Made by a program: the position numbers and the translations under genes. 64,000 bases of DNA from Trematomus loennbergii (lineage: Eukaryota > Chordata > Actinopteri > Perciformes > Nototheniidae), in the NCBI GenBank assembly GCA_012861695.1, contig JAAOOA010000365.1, positions 321,001-385,000 of the forward strand. The letters run 5' to 3'. Of this stretch, positions 1 to 46,743 are shown one piece after another. The number at the start of each line of letters is the position of its first letter. Positions within the stretch are counted from its first letter, which is position 1. The notes below the pieces were generated by a model that ran no database searches, had not been told where the DNA came from, and worked only from the letters and a program-made list of their open reading frames with translations.

Positions 1-634
1 AGCATGTTCAACACGGCGAAGTGAAATGACAATTGTAAAAGTTTTGTAATCTGAAGTAGAAATCACAGCTAGGTGGGAATGATGGAAATCCTCATCACTT
101 CCTGTAGAAAAAACTGATACAAACATGTGAAATAATTAGGAAAACATAAATAAAAATAACACTGAACGCGACTAAGAGCAGGATAAAACACTAAAATACT
201 GTGAAACCATTAAACCTATTATTATTAGCTTTGATCGGTGACGTTATTTGGCTCAACAGTGTAGAAAATACTGATTGATTGATGAATAATACACAGGAAC
301 AGCTTGAAAGTAATTGGACTATTGTCTCAATACAATAATTGATTGCATGAAAAAAAATTTCGAATTAAAGTCAGTTTGAAAAATGTTCATTTATGTGCTT
401 TGTCATTTTAAAGTCTCATTAAGTCAAGAAAGCCTTCTATTCCCAGCATCCAGTTTCCCTTTAAAAAATTAGTTTTGTTGATCAAAGATCCACGTGAAAA
501 GCGTTGAAATGTCGGTGAACAGCGATGAAAATCTTCACTCTTCTAGAAAAATACTTTTTTTTATATATAAAGAGTTCTCTGCAGGCGTTGGCCAATGGCA
601 GGAGTCCGTGCAGATGATTGACAGGTGCGTCAGC

Positions 635-6785
<6,151 letters not shown>

Positions 6786-7110
6786 TCAGCTTAGCGTTCC
6801 CAACCTGAGCTTTGTTCAACTATTCTGTTAACACTGCAACACAGACAGAGAAAGGGAAGTAGAGAAGTTTAAAACTGTATACAGTAGACTTCATGCAACA
6901 GCTATAGTTCAAAAATGCTGTGTTTTAGAGTTAACTAAGTGTAGTAGTAATTAAGTAAATATAACAATGCAACGTACGGATTGAATATCAGTCAAATGTT
7001 GTGAAGGCACCAAAGGTAAATGTGTTCATTGTGCAGAGGAATTGCATATTTCACTATATTGTGTTATTATAATGTAATATTATAATTAGCATTATGTCTA
7101 TGTTATAGAA

Positions 7111-7701
7111 CAGGGGTGTCAAACTCAAGGCCCGGGGGCCAAATCCGGCCCGTGACTTCATTTAAATGTGGCCCTACAAGAGCTTGCAAAGAATATAGTA
7201 TGTTTATTATACGGTGACATGCAGATTTACAGAAGTACGTTGCCCATAAACTACATGTCCCACAATGCATCTCAAATTTGACCTTTTACTCAGAATTTTA
7301 TTTTTTCTTCAAAATATTCATTTTTTCTCAGAATCTGACTTTTTTCCCAAAATGTTACTTTTTTTCAAAATGTTACTTTTTTTCAAAATGTTACTTTTTT
7401 TATTTTATTTTGACTTTTTTTCCAGAATGTGGCTTTTCTTTTTTAATCATTTTGTGACATTCTCACTGAGGAGACTTGCATTTTTTGCCCTAGACTTCTG
7501 CTTTCAGACGTAGTTAATTATGAAGTTATTACCCTATCTGATCCAATGCAGAGGCAATAATGTATTATAAATAATGCATTATTTTATATATATTAAATAT
7601 TTATATATGTATTTTTATATAGTCTTAAAGTTACAACCGGCCCTTTGAGTGCAACCATAATGCTAATGTGGCACGAGATGAAAATGAGTTTGACACCCCT
7701 G
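7111..7701. mobile_element. Non-autonomous hAT element with perfect 8-bp duplication
   Basis: Ends CAGGGGTGTCAAACTCA and its reverse complement TGAGTTTGACACCCCTG. Both are flanked by TTATAGAA (7103-7110 and 7702-7709), the 8-bp duplication expected of hAT transposons. The interior is A/T-rich with a (CAAAATGTTACTTTTTT)n-like stretch. Confidence 0.9.
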
Positions 7702-8550
7702 TTATAGAAGGTGAATGTTAAGCTAAGTTTAACTACTTTATTTATAGTTGTGGAAAGTTACAAAGTACATTTACTCAAATACTGTACTTCACTACATTTC
7801 AAAGGTTAATATTGTGCTTAATACTACACTTTATTACAGCTAAACAAGTTAGATCGGTTTATCAAATATTATGCTTTGTTATAGACTAACGAACGTAACT
7901 AAAAGTCTATAAAGTAGACTTCACTTCCACCACTTCACTTTATAACTCATATTGAAAAGCAATATAGTAACATACACTAATATACAAATGTAACACTGAA
8001 ACCGGCAATTTTGAATACAGACACACTTAACTATGAATATTTGTCGAATAAATCTAGTTAAGTAAACAGTACAATAGCCTTTAATTTGTAGTGCGGTAAG
8101 GTAATAGTACCTCAGATATATACTTTAGTTGAGTTTTTCAGTACATTCTGCAGTTTTTAACAGTAAAACAGCTGTTTTTTTCAATGAAGTTTGGAGTGAG
8201 TCAGAGACATATAAATAGCTAATGGAGGTTAAACTGTGAGTTAAATAAAGTGTGTTACAGTTAGTTAACACAGTATATTAGATTAAGAATACTTTATTGT
8301 CCATTACATTGACATATAATAATGGATATATGTATTTTGTACTGGCAAATAAGGAACAAAAACTCACTCATAGACAGCACAACATACAATTCATGCACAC
8401 CAAAAGAGGGAAATTGCATCATAAAGTGACTAAGTGGCAGACTTAATAAAAGTGCAGAGTGATATTAGTTTAAAGATAGTCTGAACACATCATGTGTCTC
8501 TCTCTCTGTCTGTCTGACTCTCATTCTGCCACGCATTAAGAAAAGTTTAC

Positions 8551-8830
8551 CTGGGGTCTCCATCTTTCCATCTGTCTCCCCTCTTTTCCTCCGCCTGTCT
8601 ACCTCCAGAGGATCAAACACACCGAGAGTTCTATAGTCTCTACCCGGGAATCAGAGCTCCAATCCCGGCCTTAGTGGTGACGAATCTCCGCTACTTTTTC
8701 CTGGAGGATTTTTCTCTCCCTGCTCTCCAGCTGATTGCAACCGTGATTTCTGGTTACAAGCCGCCCAGTGTGTTCCTGTTTCCTCCGTGTTCAACGTCGT
8801 TTAACCGGCGTGTGTTGAGCAACAGCGACC
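8551..8830 (-). other. slc35e3: Predicted non-coding first exon of SLC35E3
   Basis: On the minus strand a good donor (CAG then GTAAAC) lies at 8550/8551. The first coding exon has an acceptor just upstream of its ATG (AG at 6825-6826, exon from 6824), so a separate 5' untranslated exon is required. This GC-richer stretch is the best candidate. The 5' limit is a guess. Inference only; 5' transcript ends would settle it. Confidence 0.45.
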
Positions 8831-9663
8831 GGTAGTGGACTGGAGGGAGAGGCAGCAGAAAGAAATATAATAAAAACATTAAATCAAAAAGAAAATAAGA
8901 AAATAAGAAAATAGGGAACATTTGAAAAATTAGAAAAATAATAAAAATAAAAGTAAAATAAAACAAAGCTGTACCAAAGCTAGTATGAAAAAATAATTTT
9001 ATATAAAATAAATACACATCTACTTAAATAATGTTGAATGAATATCTTTTGTGGACTTAAAACATAAAAACGGGTATTTTATTTTTCTATTTTCTTATTT
9101 GTATTTGCCTCTTCTCTGTATATTATCGTGCTATGGACCCCAATTAATTGTGTCTATAGCAAAGTCACCATGACACTGCTTTCAATTATCTAATTTGTTT
9201 AAAGATTAAACAAAAAGAAAAAATACAATGAAAATAATGTTCTTGAAAAAACAAGTTTCCACTTTAGATACAGAAAAATTAAATAAAAATAGCTGTAGGC
9301 TTAAGCCTTTGTACTGAGATGTGCACATTGCAAGTGTTGGATTTATTAATAACCTTCAACAACAAATGACTCACACATTTTGAGAGATAAATCAAGACAG
9401 GAAAACGTTTGAAAAATTAAGAAAAATGATTAAACATTGTCTTTCTTTAATGTGGGCGTAATTCTAAATATTAAAGACACAAGTTTGGCATGAGATAATC
9501 ACATGGACCTTCCTCTATGCAATATAGCACCGACCGATAGGGGGCAACATTGAGCTGCACTGCCTCCAGTCTGCCGGATATTCAAAAACAGAAGAAGTGA
9601 AGTAAAAAACCCACGAAGAAGAATTTTGTTGAGCCTCGTGAAGCGGGAATAGACAGCAATACT
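8831..9663. promoter_or_regulatory. Intergenic promoter region between divergent SLC35E3 and NUP107
   Basis: About 0.8 kb separates the predicted first exon of SLC35E3 (minus) from the NUP107 start codon (plus). The part next to SLC35E3 is A/T-rich, and no TATA box is convincingly placed. Head-to-head housekeeping genes often share regulatory DNA; here that is inference from geometry only. Confidence 0.35.
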
Positions 9664-30713
<21,050 letters not shown>

Positions 30714-30745
<32 letters not shown>

Positions 30746-30798
30746 CACCACACACACACCACACACACACACACACACTCTCTCTCTCTGTCTCTCTC

Positions 30799-30893
<95 letters not shown>
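30714..30893 (+). repeat. (CA)n then (TC)n microsatellite in NUP107 3' UTR
   Basis: The array starts directly after the stop codon: about 65 bases of CA-rich repeat, then about 115 bases of CT repeat. It would be transcribed in the mature 3' UTR. It also yields meaningless long open frames on both strands. Confidence 0.9.
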
Positions 30894-30897
<4 letters not shown>

Positions 30898-30941
30898 CTG
30901 AATCACTGATGTTTTTCTGATCTTGTTAACGTTTTTTCAAA

Positions 30942-30947
30942 AATAAA
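30942..30947 (+). terminator. nup107: NUP107 polyadenylation signal AATAAA
   Basis: AATAAA about 230 bases after the NUP107 stop, after a (CA)n and a (TC)n tract in the 3' UTR. It is the first canonical signal downstream. Confidence 0.6.
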
Positions 30948-31107
30948 AGCCTTTGTTTTCCTGTACTTCTGTAGTGGTATCTTTATTTCAATTGCACTTC
31001 ATATTGCCGATAACTTAGGGGCCTTCAAACTGCATGGTTGTCTCTTTTACAACAAAAACCTGAACAATATTTCGAGTAGATAAGTACGAATTTATTGGGT
31101 GTTATAT

Positions 31108-31731
31108 TTAAAGGTGGGGTTGGTAATTTGGAGAAACCAGCTCGAGTGCGCTAGAATTTGAAAATACACAGCCGGAAACAATCTGCCACTTCCTCACTGT
31201 AACGGAGGTGATCTCTGGGCCCATAGATCTCGGCCTCTTAGATTAGTCTGTGTGTATTTAGGCTCTGTTTTGCCTGTGGGTGAGATCCTTGTTGTGGTGA
31301 CGGTGTTTACGTGGACAGTAATATTGAGGCTGTGTCATGTACACAATGAGAAATAAATGCCCACACCGGGTTGTATTTGGGACCTTCTGCCTCTGGCTCC
31401 TTCCTTGGTCGGGCCGCTCAACGGTCAGCTTCACACTTACAGAGCCCCTCCTCCAACACACGAACGTGACCAATGAGGGCACGAGGTAAGTTTGTGCACA
31501 GATGGAAGGCTGACAGGCAGGTAGGCCATCCAATCATTTTAGCCGGGCCGGCTCAGATGATTGGTCGTGCTTTTTACAGTACTACGGCTTCCACAGATGA
31601 CATTTTTTAATGGATTTTTTGTCAAAGCACTTAAGATATTCATTGCTATCGGGATGTTAAGAGCATTCCATGGAATATAACAAAAAGTGTATCTCGAGCC
31701 GGTTTCTCAAACTTACCTACCCCACCTTTAA
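31108..31731. mobile_element. TTAA-flanked MITE, AGGTGGGG family, copy 1
   Basis: Inverted ends AAAGGTGGGGTTGGTAATTT and, reversed, AAAGGTGGGGTAGGTAAGTT, TTAA at both ends. It carries about 240 internal bases missing from the copy at 50889-51265. Confidence 0.8.
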
Positions 31732-31739
31732 GACAAAAA

Positions 31740-32289
31740 AAATAATTAAAATAATTTTGAGCAGTACTAATTTGTTATGTTTTTTTTAAATATTTACATA
31801 GTGGGCTTTTAAGAAAATCCCTTACAAAACCGACGTATTAAAATAAAGTATGAATAGTTTAATATACACAATATTATGTAGTAATAATACATACACTACA
31901 AGTACATTAACAAATCCATGCTGTGTAGTATATTTATATAATAGTAATATGAGACAAACATTAATGCTACTACTGCATATTCATTTGGATTAAAGCACAA
32001 TTCTTAAAAGTCATTATTGTAAGAAACTAGACATTATTTTGAGGAAATGTGTCAAAATAATTAAAGGGAGGTTTTGTTGTTGTTTTTTTATCAGACGCTA
32101 AGTCTCCAGCTTGAATACAATGGTGACTTTAGTTACATCCATGTTGACTGCTTACTTGTAGAATAAATAAACACTTGTGCAATATGTAAATTGGAGAAAT
32201 GTATTACTAATACTCTTAAAGTGATCTAATTAGAGAATACAAAAATAAAAATGTCATTGTTATTGTATGCCTTCCCTCCATTATTATTA
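31740..32289. other. NUP107-MDM2 intergenic DNA, no gene seen
   Basis: A/T-rich sequence without credible coding potential; presumably contains the MDM2 P1 promoter at its right end. Confidence 0.5.
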
Positions 32290-32448
32290 GATGTGGGTGT
32301 AGTGCCAGTGTTCTGCCAGCAGGAGCGTCACATGGACAAGTGAAGGAACAACTGCAGTAAACATTGGACCTTAGAGCCCCAAACTGTGCAGCAAACTGGG
32401 TGAAAACCGCCTTTTGAAGGATATTTTTAACCGAGAATCACTGACAAG
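32290..32448 (+). promoter_or_regulatory. mdm2: Probable MDM2 P1 (constitutive) non-coding first exon
   Basis: Fish and mammalian MDM2 have an upstream untranslated exon from a constitutive promoter. Here a stretch ending CTGACAAG then GTAGGT (donor 32448/32449) lies between the NUP107 end and the p53-responsive promoter, about 3.9 kb upstream of the latter. Only the donor is seen; the 5' edge and transcription are inferred. Confidence 0.4.
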
Positions 32449-35400
32449 GTAGGTCAATACAACAAAGACTGAAATATATATATGATATGTTTAAAATAGG
32501 TTGTATTGCAGAAGCACAAGTGGGTGGTTAGCAGCGTGCTAACAGGCCGCGTAGCCTCGTGTTTTCTTGGCTGAATGTACCCGGGTTTGAGCGGGAACGC
32601 GGCACGATGTGTGGACGATGTTACGATAAAACGACACATTAAATTAACATTTTAGAACTGAAATTCACTGCTTTTACAGGTTTTAGTTACGGCTTTGTTG
32701 TTAATGTTCGTTACGGGTATTAATGTTAAGTTGTAGAGTATTTAATAGTTTAGCGGTAACCGTAGCTAAGCTTGTTAAGTTTTGAAAGTTCTCCAACGGT
32801 CACTCATTTAAAATCAACTGTTGCTAGGCAGATGATTTTGTATTTAATATGGGATGGTTTTACTCTTAACTAATGTATTAAACTGGTGTTTTGACTTACT
32901 TGCGGTTAATTAAAAAGGGAGAACTTTGTGTTTTTAGCCTGAGATGTAATGTACATGACTAGATTTGACTTTATTGCTCTAAACATGGGACATTTTGCCA
33001 TATACATCAACTGTTAAAAATACTGATATACACTATAAAAAGCGCCAAATTACAGCTAACATGATTTAAAAGTAGGATATTATTTTTCGTTAAGTGTGCA
33101 AGGAATAGCATATAGCCTACAACTAAGTAACGAGATGCAATGCTAACTCGCATTTATTTATTACAACATATTATTAGGCATGTATGTTGTTATAATCATT
33201 AAAAAACTAGCTTTAATGTGTCATTTAATTCACTAAAAAGAGATAGCTGCCAGAAAAGCATTGTTAGCATCCACAGACTGAGTGAAAGCAAACCTCCTAA
33301 ACTTCAATTTCCTTGTTTTAAGTCTATTTTAAACCATTTTTCTCTGGATATTCTTCTATATACATGTAGGTTAACTTGTACTGGTTGTATCCTGAGGTGC
33401 TGAATGCATTTCATCTGTGTTCATCACATGTGAAAGGGCTATAGAGAGTCAGAGTTGACCACAGAGCAGAGCAGGGACATGTCTGGGCATATTCCCTGTG
33501 TTTGTGGAGCAGCAGCTGACTCATGCTCTCAGTCACCTGGAGGTGAACAGTCATGTTTTCTGAAGCCTCATTCTGCCCAGGCATATTCACTCTGAAGGGC
33601 CAAATAATACACACTTGCACGGATTGGGCCTGGGCATGTTAAGCTCCGAAAGATGTGTTGGGATTTCTGCCTTTTTGTGCACAATTTGACAAGTTTTGCA
33701 GAAATGTCATGTTTTCTTACTTGTAATTTTAATTAAAAAACATTATATTAATCAAACTCAAAACCCTCCCTCTGCCCAGACATATTCACTCTGAAGTCCC
33801 AAATAATACACACTTGCATGGATTGAGTCTGGGCATGTTATCCTCCTAAACATTTAGGGATTTTGGCCCTTTTTGCACAATTTTACAAGTTTTCTGCCGA
33901 AATGTAATGTTTTCTTACTTACGTAATTTGAATTAAAAAACATAACATTAAGTTAAACTCTGAATCCTTTCTCCAACAGTAGCATTGTGTATATATTAGA
34001 GCTGCAACTATTAGGCAGAAAAATAAATCGCACAACTATTTTAATTTTACTTTTCAACAACTTGGAGATTTGCTGTATTTGATATCATATTAAAGTGAAT
34101 ATTATGGTTTTTTTTACTGACAAAGAAGACATTTAAAGACTTCACCTCTAACCCAGAGAAACTAATGGACATTTTTACTATTTCTGACATTTTAGACACC
34201 AAACTATCATTCGAGTTTAGAAAATAGTGTTTAGTTTGTTACAGAAATGCAGTTTTCACCCAATAAAAACATCGCCGTTTTCTGTATTTCTGTTTTTATA
34301 CGATTTTAATGTATATGACAAAGAAGACATTTAAATACTTCACCTTTAACCTCGAGAAACTGATGGACACTTTTACCATTTTCTGACATTTAGGAGACCG
34401 AACTCCAAGAAAATAGTTCTTAGTCACTCGCATACCTGATACAAATATATTTATGATGTCTTTCTCGTGTCGTGTTTTATACATTTTCTTGAACACAAGT
34501 GTCTGTTAGACCTGTGGTGTGACCCTGTTGTCAGGTCAGATGAACCCAGTTGGGTCACACATGTCAGGACATCGCTCGTTGGCTGCTGTTAGTCGTAAAT
34601 CGTGTCCTCAGGCCTTTCGCAACATAGCCAGCTTCATCGTCAGATCATTAGATGTGGAACTGTAATTAAAAAAAAAAAAAATGAATGTTATTTTCTGATA
34701 ATTTGACATGTGATGAGATGTCCTTTTATATACATTTGATCGCTCCTGTGTCTTAAAATGTTAAGTTTCAACTGTTTTCTGAAACATTAACACTTCCCCA
34801 TATAAGAATAATGATTTAAAAATACATTACGGTTTATTTTTCAAGTGTTTCATTCCCTTTTTTTTTTAAAGAGTAGATTATAAACATAGTACGTCAACGT
34901 CCTCTTGCAGAATTTCCAGCCGAAAGTATACAGATATTTAGCTCAAGTTAAAGGATGAAATCTACAGTTTAGGAATACTTTGTTATAAGTAAAAGTCCCA
35001 CCTCCAAAAACTTAACTAATGTGAAACTACAGAGGCATTAGCATCAACATTAATTTAAGTACTGAAGGTAAAAAGACTGCAGAATTAACCTGTTTCTGTA
35101 ATGGGCCATTCTGCATAATGAGTACTTAATCAATAATGGGGTTTGTCTTTAATGCTGGTAAAGGTGGAGGTGATTTTCATTACTTTATGTCCTGCTGCTG
35201 GTAGCCTAACCTATTAGAAAACATTTTAATTCATGTCTTTAATGATTTATATTATGTATTCATCGAAATCAAAGTAACTAGCACCAACAATTCATTGTGG
35301 CAGAGTACAAAATACATGAATTCCCCCCAAAGAATGTAGTATAATAGAAGAATAAAGTAGTACAAAATGAAATACTCAACTTCAGTAAATGTAATTTCCA

Positions 35401-36196
35401 CCTCTTGTGCTGTTTTTGTGTCTTTCTATAATTCAGTTTTCTGTTGTATTGTTGATATTCCTTTACCAAGTGTTACTAGTGCAGCCATCATTGCTTTACA
35501 GTGCAGTTCAGACAGACTTAAACAACTAAACCATATTTAAAATGTATTTGGGTAAGACTGCATTTAACTTCATGGGCATTTAGTTTCCACTTCTCCATCC
35601 TCTTAAACCCTGAGAAATCCTTGTTGTGGAAACACACTGAAACCAGGCCAGAGTCACTGGTTAGTTACGATGTGTTAGCCTGGTTAGCCTGGTTAGCTCA
35701 TTTTGACAGTAATGATGACTCATCCTGGACTAGTAGTGGCATGTCTGGCAGAGTGTGTGTGTGTGTGATTGAATCAGCTGTTACTGTCAAATTGAACACA
35801 CACACACACACACACACACAACTCTATTTATTATTATTTTAAATGTGTGCACTTGTTATTTAGAATCTAGAAATACAACTAAAGAATATTTCAAGTAGTT
35901 TAAAAAGTGTTAACTATAAAAAAAAAACTGAATATCTCGTAAAGGTGAGGTCCTCAGATATCTTGTTCATCAATAGTTAAAATCTAGTTACACACACACA
36001 CTTATCTATAGATTGCTTTTAGTACAAAACATTTTCATCATTACACTTTAAAGTTATGAAAGAGGAGACATACAGGGTCTGTGGCGTGCTCGGTTACCAC
36101 ACACAAACCCCCCCCCACACACACACACACCCCCCACACACACACACTGCTGACTCAGACCTGACTGGCCCTGTTGGGCCCTGATAGGCCCCACTC
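32449..36196. other. mdm2: MDM2 first intron, no coding exon seen
   Basis: A/T-rich. Holds a tandem duplication of about 195 bases (33577-33960; CATATTCACTCTGAAG twice), the repeat shared with 26410 (33985-34490), the repeat shared with 19641 (35650-35820), and short CA tracts near 35800 and 36115. Confidence 0.6.
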
Positions 36197-36346
36197 AGGC
36201 TAGGCTGGGCCTCCTCAGCTCGTCTAGTCCTGACATGTCTGAGCGGCTCTACTATATATACGAGAGGCTGCCGTCTCCTCCTCTCTGACTGCACTTTATC
36301 TGCTTCCCTTTGCACAGACTGCTGATTCTCCACTCTGTACATACTG
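36197..36346 (+). promoter_or_regulatory. mdm2: MDM2 P2 promoter: p53 response element, TATA box, untranslated exon
   Basis: Positions 36221-36230 (CGTCTAGTCC) and 36231-36240 (TGACATGTCT) are adjacent decamers fitting the p53 half-site RRRCWWGYYY at 8/10 and 9/10. A second, weaker pair lies at 36197-36216 (AGGCTAGGCT is 9/10). TATATATA follows at 36253-36260, so a start near 36285 is expected. A short untranslated exon would end at 36346 before GTAAGA. This arrangement (two p53 sites just upstream of a TATA box in the first MDM2 intron) is the known basis of p53-MDM2 negative feedback. The site is seen in the sequence; activity is inferred from the family. Confidence 0.75.
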
Positions 36347-37721
36347 GTAAGACTTTTCATTTATCTCACTAACACCGTGTTCACTATAAAGACAAATGTA
36401 TAGCTTACAAATACACTTTTAGTTTTATTCAAGTGGTTGGATTTGAGTTCATTTCTTTCTTTCATTTAATGTGAAGCACTCATTACTCTGTTTAAAAGCT
36501 GCTTGTCTAAATGAAGTTTACTCTACTTTATATTATTAATTATTATTAGTACATGTGTGACTTTAAATGGCTTATGCGTGGTTATAAGAGGAGCAAAGTT
36601 CATTGCAATTAACTTGTATTTTATTTCATGATTGTCTACTTTTAGCACGTCTTGACTATCACAGCAAATGCAGATTACTTTCTATAACATGTCTAGGTAA
36701 TATAGAATAATGTCCATCTCAGTTTCTCAAGATCCAAGGTGTCTCTGTCGGTCAAAACCCATAGATACTCACTTTAATATCGTATAAAAAGTCCATATTT
36801 GAGAAGCTGAAAGTAACATTTTCTACACACAGACTTCGTTGCTTTAAGTTCCCTAATCAGTATTGGTATGCTATTTAAGGAAATAAATGACTATTATGTG
36901 AAAAGCATGATACTCATCTCAAACCTCTTTTCTTCCCTCAGTGCTCCGAGGCATTTGAGTGCTTATTTTTAGGCTCTGTGTATTTCCTGCATCACAAGGC
37001 AGCTGTTTTCTGCTTTTATTTAACACACTGTAAACATCCACTGAGACAGGCAGACGTTGTAACCATGGGAACCATAGTGTGGCATTTATAAGCAGAATAA
37101 CTTGATGGTTGAGACCCAAACGGAGACGGAAAACTAACCTTTAATTCACTTGGTTGCCAGAAAAATGAAATGTAACGAGTAAATAAGAGTTTCTGGACGT
37201 GTAGATATCCAGAAAATGTGTTACGTTATGCTTAAACAATAGAGACACACTCCGTTACGCAACGTCAACGTTTGATAACATTTCATAACAGGTCATAAAT
37301 ATTTCCTCCTGCTGGCTGTAGTTATGCAATGTTTTAGTTTATCTATTGCAGGCTGTCAGGAGACACTTATAATAAACTACTGTAAGAGATAAGTATTGGT
37401 TACGGTGGATTGTGTAAACTAATCAATGAGTCAGAGGTCTTTAGAGTTTGAGTCAGCAGACCAGGATCAAACACTGTCTCCACTGATAGTAGCCAAGATG
37501 ATCGTCTATTTAACAAAAGAAAACACTTCAATTAATTAAAGAATAATAACACATTGTTCATTGGTTAATGCATCCATCTATTACTCATCTCGTCCCTTTA
37601 CTTAATTGGATCACTAGAAACTATAATTATGTTTTTACATCATGCTTGCTTATGTATTCCTGCAGATATTGAAGTGTATTCGTTGTGGTATTATGTACAA
37701 ATGCTGCACCCTGACCGTTAC

Positions 37722-38440
37722 TAGGGCTGCACCATATTGGAAAAAACTGACATTGCGATTCCCCCCCCCCCTGCGATATATATTGCGATAAGAAAACATA
37801 CAGGAATTGAAGAAAAGACCGTTTTTCCCAACATTACATCACATGTCACTTGTTAGACGCTTTTATCCAAAGCGACGTACATACTCAATACTGTGGGCAA
37901 TCCCCACAGGAGCACTTTGGGGTGAAGTGTCTCAGGGACATGCTGACTGCTCTATCCACTGCGCCACACGCCTCCTTACCAAACCATCCTTTCTTGAACT
38001 TTAATGCGATGCAATTTTAACTATATTTAACCGGATGAAGGATTTTAGTCACGGACGTCTGGATCTTAAGTTATCAGAGCAACAAGCGGAGCTAGCTCGG
38101 TTAGCAGCGCCGAACTGCCCTGGAGAAACACATGAAACTATTCAGTGTTTCTACCTTTAATCACCGGGTCCGTTTGCTTTGGAGATGTGATTGTGATTGA
38201 TGGTTTGCTGTCACTCACTCAAGGACCCCTGACATGAGAGCCGCGCAAGTTTTCCTTTTGTAGCAAGCAGCAAAAATAATTGTAACATGACGTGTTTGAG
38301 TTAATTTGCTTACTTAATATCGCAAGTCCTAAAAAAAAAGGAAAAAAATAATATTTAAACATTGCTTTTTTTTAAATTGCACGTCCACGCGATGTGAATA
38401 TCGCGATTATCGCCAAGACACGATATATCGTGCAGCCCTA
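37722..38440. mobile_element. hAT-type element containing a SINE-like segment
   Basis: Ends TAGGGCTGCACCATATTGG and, reversed, TAGGGCTGCACGATATATCG. Flanking octamers match at 6 of 8 positions (ACCGTTAC, ACCCTTAG). Inside, about 37846-37980 contains TAGACGCTTTTATCCAAAGC, a phrase recurrent in fish short retroposons. Confidence 0.7.
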
Positions 38441-38647
38441 ACCCTTAGCATTAAAGCTAACTCTCAACCCCCCCAAAAAGTTGTAGTATTTAAGTATTTA
38501 GCTCATTTGAAGGCAATGCCAGGACTTAAAACGTTTTGGTTTGTTTCAATCCAATTTACTTGCCGGTTCCTTGGAGTTTTTATCGTCATGGTTTACTTCA
38601 CTAATCATTTTATTTCCTGTTTGTGTGCAGAAACCATCAACCTCACA

Positions 38648-44984
<6,337 letters not shown>

Positions 44985-45709
44985 ATCATCCCAGAATAAC
45001 ATCCAGCATCTCCCGGGTTCCTTCCATCTCAACCATTAGGATGCGTAAAGGTTTTGTTCAGCAGGATAGACACTACAAAGGAACTACAGCACATGACTTA
45101 ACATCCCCAATGCTAAGCTAAAGGCGGCTAATCTTTTCATTCAAACGCATTTAAAAAAACACCCAGACGAGCGAACAGGAAGTTGAAGAAATGCTCATTC
45201 CTGCACCACTCCATAATGACCAAATTTCAGTTGACTTGCGTCTGTTCGTGCGCACTCTCTCTCGCTTTAGGTGTCTGACAATCTATTCAGGAAGCTGGAA
45301 TTATTTAATTTTTGTCAATAACCGCCTAAAAAAGAGACCAAAATCTAAAACATTTGTCAATTTCTGGTATTTTTTCACTTCCTGTTTCTGTGTGAGACGC
45401 ATTGTTTCCCGCTCATGACAGAAATGTGTCATTTTTGACCTGTTTTTGTTACTAATGATGTTCTTATCATTGAGAAAGTTCCTAGAAGTTCTTCGAAGTC
45501 TGAAGTATTCAAATAGTTCAATTTATAGTGATTATAAAACAGAAAAACACTTTTATTTAATGGAAGAAAATGTGGTATTTACTAAAGAAGGGAAAAAGTG
45601 CATATTTTTGGATATAAACAATCTTATGTTGAGCATCAATGCACTCTCAGTTTTGGTCTTTTTTTTAAATGGGAAATTGACAAAAAATGATGCTTAAACC
45701 TAAATGTCA

Positions 45710-45715
45710 ATTAAA
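45710..45715 (+). terminator. mdm2: Candidate MDM2 polyadenylation signal ATTAAA
   Basis: A variant signal about 0.73 kb after the stop codon, in an A/T-rich stretch that would be the 3' UTR. No better canonical AATAAA was noticed in the first kilobase. Weak call. Confidence 0.25.
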
Positions 45716-46429
45716 TTATTTTTCGTTTTGAAGCAGTTTTTCTTCCCCTGGTGTCTTCTTCTGAAATGTCTCACGTTAGAAAAAGGACATAAGGAACACT
45801 CCTGAACTGTTGTAATGTTATAATATACATTTCTGTGTCAAGTCTTGCTTCACTAAATGCATCATTTATTTACAACGGAGTAAATATACCTTGTAAAAAC
45901 TCAAATAAGTGTCAGATTGTTTCTTAAAAAAAACTCGTACTGTTTTTATTTAATAGATTTCCCCGATAAAAAACTAACTTTGATTCTAATTCAAAGGAAA
46001 AATAGACATTTCCTTTATGGATAATTCTGTAAAAACATTTTTTATTGCAACATCTTCAACACAGAAAACAATCCAGGTTGCTCAACGTTTTGGATTCATT
46101 CAAGCATCCTTATTTGATCAGGAGCTCTTTTTAAGTTAGATATCAGATCAGGTTTTGCATCGTTGATTCTCACCGGAGATACTTCAAGGTAAGAAGTGTT
46201 CAAAAAACTCTCGTGAGGAGGTTTCCAACGTTGGACTATAATCTTTTGAGCTTCAGTCAAGCCAGATTTTTGGGAGTTTTCCGCGTAAGAGAAAGGTGAG
46301 ATTCATCATTTAGAAGATCTTAACTAATAACCTTCCCCCAAAAGTGTAATTTTACTCCTGGACACTCCCATACAACATGTAAGAAAGAGCCAATGGGGAC
46401 AAAATGAACAATAAGGGTCTAATTATTAG

Positions 46430-46743
46430 TGTTAGATAGAATAGAATTGGGAGGGATGAACCCCTCTGTAATGGTCTCACATGCAGAGCACACAGTGACA
46501 TGTGTCCTCTGCTTTTAACCCATCCTAGCACCAGGAGTCTAGTACTAGGAGCAGTGGGCAGCTATTGACAGCGCCCGGGGAGCAATGGGGGTTGTCGGTG
46601 CCTTGCTCAAGGGCACCACGGCAGGGCCCAGGAGGTGAACTGGGACCTCTCCAAGTAGCAGTCCACACTCCATACTTTAAGTCTGTTCGGGGACTTGAAC
46701 CGGCGACCCCACGGTCCAAGCCCCTACTGACTGAGCCACTGCC
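46430..46743 (-). mobile_element. tRNA-derived SINE
   Basis: On the minus strand the head (from 46743) has an A-box-like TGGCTCAGTCAGTAGGGGC and a B-box GGTTCAAGTCC spaced as in a tRNA gene. About 250 bases of tRNA-unrelated body follow, with a short (TAGAA)-like tail. No cloverleaf acceptor stem closes, so not a true tRNA gene. Confidence 0.75.

Noticed and set aside
46681..46743. tRNA gene
   Set aside because: A and B boxes are present, but no complete cloverleaf, and the sequence continues into a SINE body.
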